From: an uncultured Muribaculaceae bacterium
GTDB lineage: Bacteria; Bacteroidota; Bacteroidia; Bacteroidales; Muribaculaceae
Assembly (NCBI GenBank): GCA_944321865.1
Contig: CALUMZ010000008.1
Location: 1-61,807 of the forward strand
Reading direction: 5' to 3'
Length of the DNA stretch: 61,807 nt
This document shows positions 44,332 to 52,504 of this stretch, in pieces. The notes under the pieces are model-generated. The model ran no database searches, was not told where the DNA came from, and worked only from the letters and a program-made list of their open reading frames with translations. Made by a program: the position numbers and the translations under genes. Position 1 is the first letter of the stretch, and each line of letters opens with the position of its first letter.

Positions 44332-44345
44332 ACAATGTCATGGGT

Positions 44346-44541
44346 ATACACTAAGCGGCTTCGGAGATATCGAACTATAGTAGCAGCCTAAGTTTGACAT
44401 CTCCGAAGCCGTATTTCAAGGAGTAGTCGGATACCGCAGGTTAAGCATAGTATTATCTCTCCGAGGCAACCAACCTAACTTGGCTCAGTTATAAATCATA
44501 AACAACGTTTGCCTCACTTGTTATTTTGATACACCCTCTAC
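44346..44541 (-). repeat. Family A hairpin element, copy 2 (shortened)
   Basis: The core hairpin is at 44356-44411 (CGGCTTCGGAGATATCGAAC to CTCCGAAGCCG). It is followed by ACCGCAGGTTAAGCATAGTA and CTCTCCGAGGCAAC, and ends in TTATTTTGATACACCCTCTA (44521-44540). The outer arm on the left side is missing, probably deleted. Confidence 0.7.
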
Positions 44542-44584
44542 AAAGTGTGCATGTTGCTTGTTAGTAGGACTTTATGGCAGTGTG

Positions 44585-45289
44585 TTACTCTTTTTCGGTG
44601 CCTACCATGCGCCAGATGAGCGCAGCAAGTGCAGCTCCCACAAACGGGCCGATGATGAATATCCACAACTGGCTCAGCGCAACGCCGCCGTCAAATACTG
44701 CCGGAGCGATGGAACGGGCGGGGTTGACCGAAGTGCCGGTGATGGGAATGCAGACGATGTGCACAAGCACGAGCGACAGGCCTATTGCGAGTCCGGCAAA
44801 GTTGCCTGCGCCTTTCTTGGCGTCGGTGGTACCGAGGACTACGAGTACGAATACGCAAGTAAATACGATTTCGGCAATCAGTCCGCCTACTTCAGACACA
44901 CCGGCTTGGCAGGCGTTCGACCCTGTGGTGGTGGCGAAGGCCCCTCCTGCGGCAATGTAGCTTGCATCGGCAGCCGTGATGTTTTGTACTATTGCATAGA
45001 GTATTGCCGAACCTATGAAAGCACCTATTACTTGGAATACCATGTACATGGCAGCGTCTTTGCCGCTCATGCGTTTGCTGAGCCACACGCCGAGTGTGAT
45101 GGCGGGATTGATGTGGCAGCCCGACACACCGCCTATGGTGTAGGCCATTGCCACAACCGACAGGCCGAATGCAAATGCCACAGTCAATACTTGTGCCGTG
45201 GTGCCGCAGCCGTGATTGAATATTGCGCTACCGCATCCCATTAAGACCAGCACCATTGTGCCGACCATTTCTGCTAAATACTTTTTCAT
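44585..45289 (-). CDS. aqpZ: Aquaporin Z-type water channel
   Basis: A 234-residue MIP channel with six membrane helices and both pore motifs: INPAITLG after the second helix and VNPARSIAPA near the C-terminus. MKKYLAEMVGTMVLVLMGCG is the standard start. Residues near the second NPA motif fit an AqpZ-like water pore rather than a glycerol facilitator. A single gene, divergent from 45552. Confidence 0.93.
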   Translation of the reverse strand: MKKYLAEMVGTMVLVLMGCGSAIFNHGCGTTAQVLTVAFAFGLSVVAMAYTIGGVSGCHINPAITLGVWLSKRMSGKDAAMYMVFQVIGAFIGSAILYAIVQNITAADASYIAAGGAFATTTGSNACQAGVSEVGGLIAEIVFTCVFVLVVLGTTDAKKGAGNFAGLAIGLSLVLVHIVCIPITGTSVNPARSIAPAVFDGGVALSQLWIFIIGPFVGAALAALIWRMVGTEKE

Positions 45290-45551
45290 GCTTTTTTATT
45301 TATTGGTTAAACATATAATATACATTGCGTAGTAAACCGCTATGTTTCTTGCCGGTATCACTCCGAAATTTCGTAATAATTTGTTACAGAAACAAGTTTT
45401 TTGAAACCTTTTTATTTCTGCCCGGTTTGATTTTACGACAACTCGGGATTACCGTTTTACCAAAACCGGTAACCGAATTAGCGATAATTGACTTTGGTGG
45501 GAAAGATTGTTGCCCTATGCGTTTGTAATTTTGCTTAAAAATAAGGAAATT

Positions 45552-45848
45552 ATGAAGGGCATGGAAAAAGAAATATCGTGTAGCGACAAGATTTTTGCCA
45601 CATTGATGCTCAATGGCAAGAGGCTCGCGGATTTTGGCGGAAGCAACTTCGGCAGCGTGTCGGATATTGTGAAATACGTGTTTTCGACTACAGGCCGGTG
45701 GATAGGCATAGCCATTCTCACTATCCGCAACTACAATCAGGGATGGCGCATGGAATTGCCGTTGCTGTCGAAGCCGTCGCAGCGCAGGCCGTCGTCGACG
45801 GTGCCCGAGTGCAAGGACGGGCAGTATGTGCTGCCGCTGTTTTCGTGA
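45552..45848 (+). CDS. Small Bacteroidales protein of unknown function
   Basis: A 98-residue protein (MKGMEKEISCSDKIFATLML). The phrase SDKIFATLMLNGKRLADFGG and the ending YVLPLFS match a small protein repeated through Bacteroidales genomes; I know no function. No signal peptide or membrane helix. A TAATTTTG -7 box lies at 45526-45533, 19 nt before the ATG. The reading frame extends upstream to 45507, but that start lies upstream of the promoter box. Confidence 0.65.
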   Translation: MKGMEKEISCSDKIFATLMLNGKRLADFGGSNFGSVSDIVKYVFSTTGRWIGIAILTIRNYNQGWRMELPLLSKPSQRRPSSTVPECKDGQYVLPLFS

Positions 45849-45894
45849 GTGGGGACGAAAATTAAACCCAAACTATGAAAGATGCTGAAAAGAG

Positions 45895-45969
45895 AGGGTC
45901 TATCAAAATTCCAACGGGCAGCTTCGCAGCCCCTTTCCCGGCATATTTCACAATTTTGATACACCCTCT
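45895..45969. repeat. 75-bp mini-element bounded by GAGGGTGTATCAAAAT ends
   Basis: GAGGGTCTATCAAAAT (45895-45910) and ATTTTGATACACCCTC (45954-45969) are inverted with one mismatch and enclose 43 bp containing a GGGCAGC / GCAGCCC hairpin. This is the smallest case in the window where the motif behaves as a terminal inverted repeat. Confidence 0.6.
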
Positions 45970-45980
45970 ATCTATATTTG

Positions 45981-46140
45981 GATAAGACAGGCTGCGGCTC
46001 GGCAAATTGCAAATTCATACAAGCATGATTTGCATTTGCGCTCGCCTTGCACTATCTTTTGATAAGACAGGCTGCGGCTCGGCAAATTGCAAATTCATGC
46101 AAGCATGATTTGCATTTGCGCTCGCCTTGCACTATCTTTG
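45981..46140 (+). repeat. Tandem pair of 80-bp units (family C)
   Basis: 45981-46060 and 46061-46140 are identical but for two bases. Each starts GATAAGACAGGCTGCGGCTC, contains the palindrome GCAAGCATGATTTGC in the middle, and ends GCACTATCTTT(T/G). The second unit ends in a complete TATCTTTG box (46133-46140). A third, inverted copy is at 35095. Confidence 0.85.
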
Positions 46141-46471
46141 CAACGGATAGCCGGCCCGGAGGGGTTGTGGGCTAAATTTTATGGAAAGACGTTACCAAGC
46201 GTTATCTTCCGATACCAAATCTCGCAAATTTGTATCCTACAGGAAGATGAAGCAACGGGAGCGTCCACTTGAGGGTGTTTTATATCCTCGCATTGCGCAC
46301 ATGAGGATGTTGTGCATCGGCATGAGAGAGCCGGTGCCGGCTGTTGTGGCGTGGTGTGCTGTATATACATACATCTCGGCGTGGGCTGGCTGCGTTGCTT
46401 ATCCTTGTAGGTAGGCAATGCGAGAGCCTCGGTATCGGGATAAGCTAAGTACAGACTCCTACGCCTTTTTT
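46141..46471 (+). ncRNA. Candidate rod-shaped structured RNA
   Basis: Five blocks near the 5' side pair in register with five blocks on the 3' side: TTATC 46202 with GATAA 46439; CCGATACC 46209 with GGTATCGG 46431; CTCGCA 46221 with TGCGAG 46419; CTACAGGA 46237 with TCCTTGTAG 46402; AAGCAACG 46250 with CGTTGCTT 46393. The result is a long rod of about 240 nt with internal bulges, like 6S RNA in shape. A TATCTTTG box precedes it (46133-46140) and a run of six T follows (46466-46471). It could instead be the leader of the caspase operon. Confidence 0.5.
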
Positions 46472-46524
46472 GTACATAATTTTTTAAAGTGCCGAATCCG
46501 AGTGAGTCTATAGGCTGTTATTTT

Positions 46525-47232
46525 ATGACTATGAGAAGATCTGTGCTTGCCGTGACTGTGACGGCATTGGTGGCTTTGCTTGCTTCGAGTTGCTCGTCGA
46601 CCAAGACTGCGAACCAAGAAATTCAAGAGGGACGGAAAGAATTGGTGGAAATGACCTCGGCCGAGGTTAACCGAAAAGCGACAAAGGCTGCGCGCGACGA
46701 AGCGAAAAAGTTGAAAAAGGAGGGTTGGATGGTGGCTCCCGGCGCATTGCCGCTCGACAAGCAACTTGACCGCTCCTATATGATGCAGTATGAATTTGAC
46801 GAAAACCTTTATCCCAAGTATATCATGGGCGAGGCCATGAGCGTGGGCAGCAACTATGACGGTGCCAAGATGCAAGCCTTGGAACTCGCCAAATTGAATC
46901 TTGCCGGGCAAATTCAGAATGAAATTGTTGCAGTGGTGAAAAATTTGCTTGCCAACGACCAGCTTGGAGCCGAAGAGGCTGCTACGGTTACGCGTAGTGT
47001 TATGTCGGCCAAGAACCGGATAGTTCAAAATATCGGGCGGACGCTTACAGTGGTAGAGGCGTATCGTACTCTCCGAAACAAGAACAAGGAGGTGCTCGTG
47101 AGGATTGCATATAGCAGCGAAATGGCAATGTCAGCTGCAAAGAATGCAGTCAGGGAAAGCCTTGAAGTCGAAGGGGAAGAGTTGGGCAAAGAGGTGGATG
47201 AAATATTCTCCCGTAAACAAAACCCTCAATAA
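46525..47232 (+). CDS. LPP20-like outer-membrane lipoprotein, first gene of caspase operon
   Basis: A 235-residue lipoprotein. The signal peptide MRRSVLAVTVTALVALLASS ends in a lipobox (ASSC). The mature part has a charged helix (EIQEGRKELVEMTSAEVNRK) and a domain with DGAKMQALELAKLNLAGQIQ, as in LPP20/LPS-assembly-like lipoproteins. The starts 46525 and 46531 are equally possible; longer ones place extra residues before the signal. It is followed after 2 nt by the next exported protein, so these genes form one operon. Role unknown. Confidence 0.75.
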   Translation: MTMRRSVLAVTVTALVALLASSCSSTKTANQEIQEGRKELVEMTSAEVNRKATKAARDEAKKLKKEGWMVAPGALPLDKQLDRSYMMQYEFDENLYPKYIMGEAMSVGSNYDGAKMQALELAKLNLAGQIQNEIVAVVKNLLANDQLGAEEAATVTRSVMSAKNRIVQNIGRTLTVVEAYRTLRNKNKEVLVRIAYSSEMAMSAAKNAVRESLEVEGEELGKEVDEIFSRKQNPQ

Positions 47233-47234
47233 CG

Positions 47235-48068
47235 ATGAAACTGTCGATGTTGGTTACCGTGCTCGTAATGGCAGCCATAATGTGCCGTGCGCAACGCATG
47301 GCTACTGTGTCGGCTTGTTACACATACCATGCACCCGAAACAATGACCATAGAGCAAGCCAAGCAGGTTGCTTTGCAACGGGCAATGATCGAGGCATTGG
47401 CCGAAGAGTTTGGAACTCTTGTGCAACAAGTCAATACTACCACTGTCAGCAACAGCGGTGGTGACACATCGGTAAATTTCAGTTCGCTCGGAACCTCGGA
47501 TGTGCGTGGCGAGTGGGTTGAAACCATTGGAGAACCGGTTTATGAGATAGATTTTCAAGATGGTTTTCTTTCGGTAACCGTTTCGGTAAAGGGAAAAGCA
47601 AGGGAAGTAGCCTACTTGAAGTCTCAATTTGCCACGCAACTGCTGCGTAACGGCACACGTGAGAATTTTGAATCGGAAGAATTTCGTGACGGAGACTATT
47701 TGTATGCGTCAGTCACGTCGTCGGTGGAAGGTTACATTGCAATATTCTGCAAGGATGATTCGATTCGCTGCTTGTTACCCGATGCTCCAGACGGGATTCA
47801 ACGCATTGAGGCCGGTCGCAGACATCTGTTTTTCACCGAGCGCGGCAAACGCCTGCAAATGGTGTATGATTCGGCCAGTGAGACGAATGCAATATATTTC
47901 TTGTTTTCGCCGAATCCTATTATAAGGCCGCTGACACGTAAAATTGACGATGGTGGGCTGCCGGTTTTCTCCGATGATGAATTTAATCGTTGGCTTGCCG
48001 ATATGCGCAACCACGACAGACAATTACAAATCGAAATCAAATATATCTACATAAAACGAACATCATGA
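47235..48068 (+). CDS. Exported protein, DUF4384-like, second gene of caspase operon
   Basis: A 277-residue protein with a signal peptide (MKLSMLVTVLVMAAIMCRAQ). The N-terminal part (TMTIEQAKQVALQRAMIEAL) resembles LPP20-like domains in which a helix precedes a beta-sheet. The C-terminal half (GYIAIFCKDDSIRCLLPD, then FFTERGKRLQMVYDSASETN) resembles DUF4384, a domain often found next to bacterial caspases. It overlaps the next gene by 4 nt (ATGA). Possibly a sensor or adaptor for the caspase at the cell envelope; this is inference. Confidence 0.7.
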   Translation: MKLSMLVTVLVMAAIMCRAQRMATVSACYTYHAPETMTIEQAKQVALQRAMIEALAEEFGTLVQQVNTTTVSNSGGDTSVNFSSLGTSDVRGEWVETIGEPVYEIDFQDGFLSVTVSVKGKAREVAYLKSQFATQLLRNGTRENFESEEFRDGDYLYASVTSSVEGYIAIFCKDDSIRCLLPDAPDGIQRIEAGRRHLFFTERGKRLQMVYDSASETNAIYFLFSPNPIIRPLTRKIDDGGLPVFSDDEFNRWLADMRNHDRQLQIEIKYIYIKRTS

Positions 48069-48604
48069 AACACTACTGTATATTATTGGCGGTAATGGTA
48101 ACTGTTGCCATCGGAACTGCCTCGGCACAAAAAGGATTGCAAGGAATCGGTGTCAACATAGGCTTGTTGACTAATCTTGTAGATGAGTTGGAAAACGTGT
48201 CTCTGCATGACCATGTTGCTCCAATCATAGATGTGAAGTATCAATATGGCATAAGCAAGGTTTATAGAATCGAGCCTTACGTTTCGGTAAAGAAACTGGA
48301 AGGGGAGGTAGGTTTCGGGGCAGGTATAAATAATCATTTCTTCTTTCGGGGTATAAAACGTTTTCGCCCTTACGGGTTGGTCGGTATTGGATATAATAGT
48401 ATGAAATTTACCGATATTCAATGGGTGGTGCAGCCAATTCCTGTTGAAAGTCACGGGCTATATGTGCGAGGCGGTTTGGGAATAGATTACCGATTTACCC
48501 ATCAATGGTCGATGCAAGCTGAGTTGAGTTGCGATTGGCACATAGGGGGAGAATATGTGTTTGTGTTTATTCCATTTAAAGTGGGGGTGGCATATAATTT
48601 TTAA
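48065..48604 (+). CDS. Outer-membrane beta-barrel protein, third gene of caspase operon
   Basis: A 179-residue protein with a signal peptide ending TASAQ. Strand-like repeats rich in aromatic residues (YQYGISKVYRIEPYVSVKK; RPYGLVGIGYNSMKFT; VRGGLGIDYRFTHQWSMQAE) and a C-terminal aromatic end (VAYNF) are the marks of a small outer-membrane barrel. ATG 48065 overlaps the previous stop. It would anchor the system in the outer membrane. Confidence 0.75.
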   Translation: MKHYCILLAVMVTVAIGTASAQKGLQGIGVNIGLLTNLVDELENVSLHDHVAPIIDVKYQYGISKVYRIEPYVSVKKLEGEVGFGAGINNHFFFRGIKRFRPYGLVGIGYNSMKFTDIQWVVQPIPVESHGLYVRGGLGIDYRFTHQWSMQAELSCDWHIGGEYVFVFIPFKVGVAYNF

Positions 48605-48616
48605 AACGTCACAGTC

Positions 48617-49978
48617 ATGAAGAATAGCATATTAATCCTTTTGTTGGGTATAGTTTGTTCTGCTGCTGCACAGGTCCAGTCTCAGGCGTTTACAACTATC
48701 GAGGGACGCCGATTCAGGGTTGTGTTGGATGAACAAACCAGAACGGCGGCGATAGTTGACTTTGAGCATGAGATTGATGACAGCGAATTTCCGTTGACTA
48801 TCGATTCGCGCAAGTTGAAGTTCCGGAGCAAGGATCACACGCTCAAGATACCAGAAACTGTGATGGTCGATGGTTTGACTTACACAATTAATGCAATAGG
48901 ACGTGCCGCATTTGCCGATTATCGTAACATTGACTATGTGGAGATTCCCGAAACAGTTAACATGATAGGTGATTATGCTTTTTTCCGTTCTTCGCTGCGG
49001 GAGGTGACCGTACCGGGTAGCGTAATGAGTGTTGGCAAAAAAGCTTTTGGAAACTGCGACAAGTTGATACGCATAGCGTTTCCGAGGAATGTGGCAATGG
49101 GTGACAATATATACGGAGGTTGCAGAGATGATATAATTATAAATTCATACGGCAACTATGCACAAACCGAGACGAAAAAAGTGGAGTTGCCTGTGGTTGT
49201 ATCGTCTGATATTGATGAAAATATACCTGTCTCACAACATCGCGCTGAGAATACGTTTGCTATTATAATTGCAAATGAAGAGTATCAGAACGATCCCGAT
49301 GTCGATTATGCCATGCGTGACGGAGAAACGTTCAGGAAGTATTGTCTGCAAGTGCTGGGTATACCGTCTGACAATATCCGTTTCCAAGAAAACGCAACGC
49401 TTAACAATATGAGAACAATGGTTAACTGGGTCAGTAATGTGGCACAAGTGTATGGCGGCGAGGCCAAGATATTGTTTTATTATGCCGGACATGGTATACC
49501 CGATGCAGACGGAAATACCTGTCTGCTCCCGGTTGACGGTACTGCCAAGGACCTTACAACCGGCTACAGCTTGCGTAACTTGTATTCCACACTTGGCGGG
49601 CTTGACACTCGCAACGTTTGTGTGTTCCTTGATGCATGCTTCAGCGGCAAGCAGCGCAACAACGACATGCTTGTGGCAGCCCGGGGCGTGCGCCGTGCCA
49701 AGGAAGAAACTCCACAGGGCAACATGGTGGTGTTCTCGGCATCGAAGGAGGATGAAACGGCTCACTCATATCCCGAAAAAGGGCACGGACTGTTCACTTA
49801 TTTCCTTTGCAAGAAGTTGCAGGAAACAGAGGGCAATGTTACACTCGGGGAATTGGCCGACTATGTCTCATCAAATGTCGCAAAACGCTCGGTGGTGGTG
49901 TTGAACACCATGCAGACCCCAACGACGAGTGCCTCGTCGGTATTGGAGAACAGTTGGCGTGACATTAAATTGCGATAG
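48617..49978 (+). CDS. Exported caspase-family (C14) protease with BspA-type leucine-rich repeats
   Basis: A 453-residue protein. A signal peptide (1-18, LLLGIVCSAAAQ) is followed by a BspA/LRR_5-type region at about 75-185 (IGRAAFADYRNIDYVEIPET, NMIGDYAFFRSSLREVTVPG). A p20-like caspase domain starts at FAIIIANEEYQNDPDVDYAM. The catalytic pair is visible: His292 in YYAGHGIP and Cys341 in FLDACFSG. No transmembrane helix is seen after the signal, so it should act outside the cytoplasm. It is the fourth gene, 12 nt after the barrel gene. Most bacterial caspases I recall are cytoplasmic or signalling-linked, so an exported one with leucine-rich repeats is uncommon. Substrate unknown. Confidence 0.88.
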   Translation: MKNSILILLLGIVCSAAAQVQSQAFTTIEGRRFRVVLDEQTRTAAIVDFEHEIDDSEFPLTIDSRKLKFRSKDHTLKIPETVMVDGLTYTINAIGRAAFADYRNIDYVEIPETVNMIGDYAFFRSSLREVTVPGSVMSVGKKAFGNCDKLIRIAFPRNVAMGDNIYGGCRDDIIINSYGNYAQTETKKVELPVVVSSDIDENIPVSQHRAENTFAIIIANEEYQNDPDVDYAMRDGETFRKYCLQVLGIPSDNIRFQENATLNNMRTMVNWVSNVAQVYGGEAKILFYYAGHGIPDADGNTCLLPVDGTAKDLTTGYSLRNLYSTLGGLDTRNVCVFLDACFSGKQRNNDMLVAARGVRRAKEETPQGNMVVFSASKEDETAHSYPEKGHGLFTYFLCKKLQETEGNVTLGELADYVSSNVAKRSVVVLNTMQTPTTSASSVLENSWRDIKLR

Positions 49979-50005
49979 TGCCGCCCGGAGGTCGCGCTTG
50001 TTCAT

Positions 50006-50110
50006 AAACCCAAAACGGTCGTCAGACCGCAAATAATTGTTTTGAAAATGCTTTTTATGCCGACATAATCCTAAAAACCGGCATAAAATCTAATGACCGA
50101 TTTGAGATAA
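50006..50110. repeat. Family B palindromic repeat, full copy 1
   Basis: AACCCAAAACGGTCGTCAGA at the left pairs with TCTAATGACCGATTTGAG at the right; GCTTTTTATGCCG and CGGCATAAAATC pair inside. It starts 28 nt after the caspase stop and could act as transcript end or as a REP-like element. Confidence 0.7.
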
Positions 50111-50242
50111 AGGTGCGCGGCGTGTGGTCAAAATGATGAATCGCATGCCGCGCACCATGTTGTGCGTGCGCGCGGCGCGGGGTTGCGTAGGTTTGCCGAT
50201 TGATGTAAATTTGCCGTGTATTTTTGCAATATGCACGAGAAA

Positions 50243-50839
50243 ATGGAAACAAGCAACGATAGGATAGAGGTGCACCCGTTCGAGCCGTTCCTGTTTGAGG
50301 GTGCGAAGGTGCTTATGCTCGGTACCTTCCCGCCCAAGCCCGAGCGGTGGTCGATGCCATTTTATTATCCAAACAAGATCAACGACATGTGGCGTGTGAT
50401 GGGACTGGTGTTTTTTGGAAACAAGGACCATTTTACGGCCGAAGGCGGCAAGGGATTCCGCTTGGAAGCGATAAAGTGTTTCCTGAAGGCGGCGGGCATA
50501 GCCATGTATGACACGGCGCGGAGCGTCGTCCGTGAGCGTGACAATGCGTCTGACAAGTACCTGCGCATCGTGGAGCCTGCCGATATAAAAGGCATGCTCC
50601 GGGACTACCCGTCGATTGCAACCGTAGTGACTGCCGGTGAAAAAGCTGCAGCAACGGCTGCCGCCGAGTTGGGTGTTGAGATACCCGGCACAGGCTGTTA
50701 TGTGACAGCCGACATCGCCGGGCGCAGTGTGCGGCTGTATCGAATGCCGTCTACTTCGCGAGCCTATCCGTTGGCATTGGAGAAGAAAGCCGAAGCCTAC
50801 GCCGAAATGTTTGAGCAAGTAGGGGTGAAGCTGCCGTAG
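50243..50839 (+). CDS. Uracil-DNA glycosylase family protein
   Basis: A 198-residue cytoplasmic protein of the mismatch-specific UDG fold. LMLGTFPPKPERWSMPFYYP, NKINDMWRVMGLVFF and MPSTSRAYP are the signature parts. It likely removes uracil or thymine from mismatched DNA. The ATG at 50243 (METSND) is preferred; 50231 is an alternative. Single gene; the tmRNA promoter begins 47 nt after its stop. Confidence 0.8.
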   Translation: METSNDRIEVHPFEPFLFEGAKVLMLGTFPPKPERWSMPFYYPNKINDMWRVMGLVFFGNKDHFTAEGGKGFRLEAIKCFLKAAGIAMYDTARSVVRERDNASDKYLRIVEPADIKGMLRDYPSIATVVTAGEKAAATAAAELGVEIPGTGCYVTADIAGRSVRLYRMPSTSRAYPLALEKKAEAYAEMFEQVGVKLP

Positions 50840-50885
50840 TATGCCCGATTTGTCACTGTCTTTTTTGTTAATTAACAGCCGTGTG

Positions 50886-50916
50886 TTGCGCAGGTGGAAA
50901 AATATGCGTAACTTTG
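50886..50916 (+). promoter_or_regulatory. tmRNA promoter
   Basis: TTG (50886-50888), 20 nt, TAACTTTG (50909-50916), about 52 nt ahead of the mature tmRNA 5' end, which implies 5' processing of the precursor. Confidence 0.65.
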
Positions 50917-50968
50917 CAGCCAATTCGCATCAGTTCTATGTCGCACAATGTTTTGGCGATTCAAGAAA

Positions 50969-51370
50969 GGGGTCGACTGGATTTGACAGCGTGTAGAGGC
51001 GGTGTGTAAGCATGCAGAGCAATGATGCCTTAGCTCTATAATATACTCGACATCAAAAATTTATCTGGCGAAAATAACTACGCTCTTGCTGCCTAACCGA
51101 AGTATAGTAAGTAGGGCTTAATCCTTGCCACAGTGGCAGGGACAAGACATCACCCGATTGCTCTTTTCCCGAAGCTAATCGATCAGGTGGTGCTCATCAA
51201 ATCGGGAATGGGGACGCACAAGCCCGGGGTGCATTCCGAGACAAACGGGATAAGCCGCAGGTTGGCAGCCATGAGCCTTACCTACGGACGAAAACAGTGT
51301 CATGGATAAGCATGTAGAAAGCACATTGGTTCCATGTTTGGACGAGGGTTCGATTCCCTCCGGCTCCACC
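50969..51370 (+). ncRNA. ssrA: tmRNA (transfer-messenger RNA)
   Basis: Rescues stalled ribosomes and tags the protein. The 5' end GGGGTCGACTGGATTTGACA pairs its first six bases with GGCTCC at the 3' end. The T-arm GAGGGTTCGATTCCCTC is intact. The tag frame 51067-51096 reads GENNYALAA then TAA, the Bacteroidales type. The 3' CCA is not fully encoded (ACC then G). Confidence 0.97.
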
Positions 51371-51401
51371 GAAATGGTTTGTAGCAAACTGCAAAGCGCA
51401 C

Positions 51402-51445
51402 AAAAGCACCGAATATCAGCCACTTGGCCAATTTCGGTGCTTTTT
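51402..51445 (+). terminator. tmRNA terminator
   Basis: A 12-bp stem (AAAAGCACCGAA with TTCGGTGCTTTT) followed by T residues, 34 nt after the tmRNA 3' end. Confidence 0.85.
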
Positions 51446-51558
51446 ATTGTGTATTGTAGTTCATTTTGATTTGCCAAAAATTTTTTTGCTTGGATACGGA
51501 CATAAAAAAAGCGCGAAACCGGGTGGAATCGCGCTTGAAAAGTATTTTTTAGTATGTT

Positions 51559-51921
51559 TCAAAGACCAAGCATGGCTGCTGGGCGTATATTCAATATGCG
51601 ACAAAGCATTCGTGCAATCTTTAATGTGGGTTCGGAACGCCCGGCAATATAATCGTTCACACGGGATGGGCTTACACCTATCTCGCTGGCCAGTTGTTTC
51701 TGGGTCATACCCTTTTCTTCTAGGGAAAGTTCTATCAGTTCGGCAACTGTAGGTTTTTCAATGGGGAAATGCTCCTTTTCATACGCTATCACGATGTCCG
51801 ACATCATGGACAGCTCTACGGCGTTCTTGTCATTAGCCGGAGTGTTGTCATCCACCAACGGGAGAAGCTCCTCTATCCTTGACTGTGCGAACTCATATTG
51901 TTCTTTTGTAATCTTGCTCAT
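51559..51921 (-). CDS. higA: HigA-like antitoxin (Xre HTH)
   Basis: A 120-residue protein with a C-terminal helix-turn-helix (KGMTQKQLASEIGVSPSRVN, then AGRSEPTLKIARMLCRILNI) preceded by an acidic N-terminal part that likely binds the toxin. It lies 12 nt downstream of the HigB-like toxin. This order (toxin first, antitoxin second) is typical of higBA. The palindrome at 52263-52277 is the likely operator. Confidence 0.87.
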   Translation of the reverse strand: MSKITKEQYEFAQSRIEELLPLVDDNTPANDKNAVELSMMSDIVIAYEKEHFPIEKPTVAELIELSLEEKGMTQKQLASEIGVSPSRVNDYIAGRSEPTLKIARMLCRILNIRPAAMLGL

Positions 51922-51933
51922 AATGCCAACAAT

Positions 51934-52233
51934 TTAAATGGTTGAACAATCTAGTTTATCATATTCTTCATGTGTGCACACTTTCCGAATGAAAATATAT
52001 CCTATCGTGAATTTCACGACAACAATAAGGCGATAGTTGTTGCCCCGTATGTTGAATACGTAATGTTGGTTGCCCACGTAGTCAGTGGCAGGGAAATCGA
52101 CCTTTATATCCGACAGGTTTTTCCACTCTGCCTTTTCTGCCACATCGTACCAGCGTTCGAGGACTACCCGCGAATCCTCGCGCCCCTTCGTCTCGTAGAA
52201 CTCTTTCAGCCGCTTGTGCGATACAATTCTCAT
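51934..52233 (-). CDS. higB: HigB-like toxin (RelE superfamily)
   Basis: A 99-residue mRNA interferase of the HigB type (MRIVSHKRLKEFYETKGRED, DVAEKAEWKNLSDIK, HYVFNIRGNNYRLIVVVKF, FIRKVCTHEEYDKLD). It cleaves mRNA on the ribosome. ATG 52233 fits the family; the longer frame to 52290 lies upstream of the promoter box. It is preceded by a promoter with an overlapping palindrome. Confidence 0.87.
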   Translation of the reverse strand: MRIVSHKRLKEFYETKGREDSRVVLERWYDVAEKAEWKNLSDIKVDFPATDYVGNQHYVFNIRGNNYRLIVVVKFTIGYIFIRKVCTHEEYDKLDCSTI

Positions 52234-52250
52234 AACTCTTTTATTTGCGG

Positions 52251-52277
52251 CAAAAATACCAAATAATTCTGAATTAT
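52251..52277 (-). promoter_or_regulatory. higBA promoter box and operator palindrome
   Basis: TATTTTTG on the minus strand (52251-52258), 18 nt before higB, next to a perfect 15-bp palindrome ATAATTC-T-GAATTAT (52263-52277). The palindrome is a good candidate for HigA binding and autorepression. Nothing more is seen between it and the repeat at 52505. Confidence 0.55.
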
Positions 52278-52504
52278 AGAATTTATGCACCGATAAATTT
52301 TATAAAGCAAAATAGCGATGCCCGGAAAGATACCGCCATGCCTTGTGGAAACACCATAGGAGGCTACTTGTTCATATCCCTGCTGTTGAACTTTGACAGT
52401 TGTTCCTGCTTGGAGATTTCGGAGCAAACGAAATCCTGTCTTTTTTCTGACTTAGTCACTTGTCTTTATTAAATCGCATAATATTTTGAATATCAGATAT
52501 ATTT

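Noticed and set aside
46181..46414. 77-codon frame inside the rod-like RNA
   Set aside because: The region is constrained as long complementary blocks; the frame has no ribosome-binding context and no similarity.
50090..50923. 277-codon minus frame across the uracil-DNA glycosylase gene
   Set aside because: The plus-strand protein is recognisable; the minus frame begins near the tmRNA promoter and has no family features.
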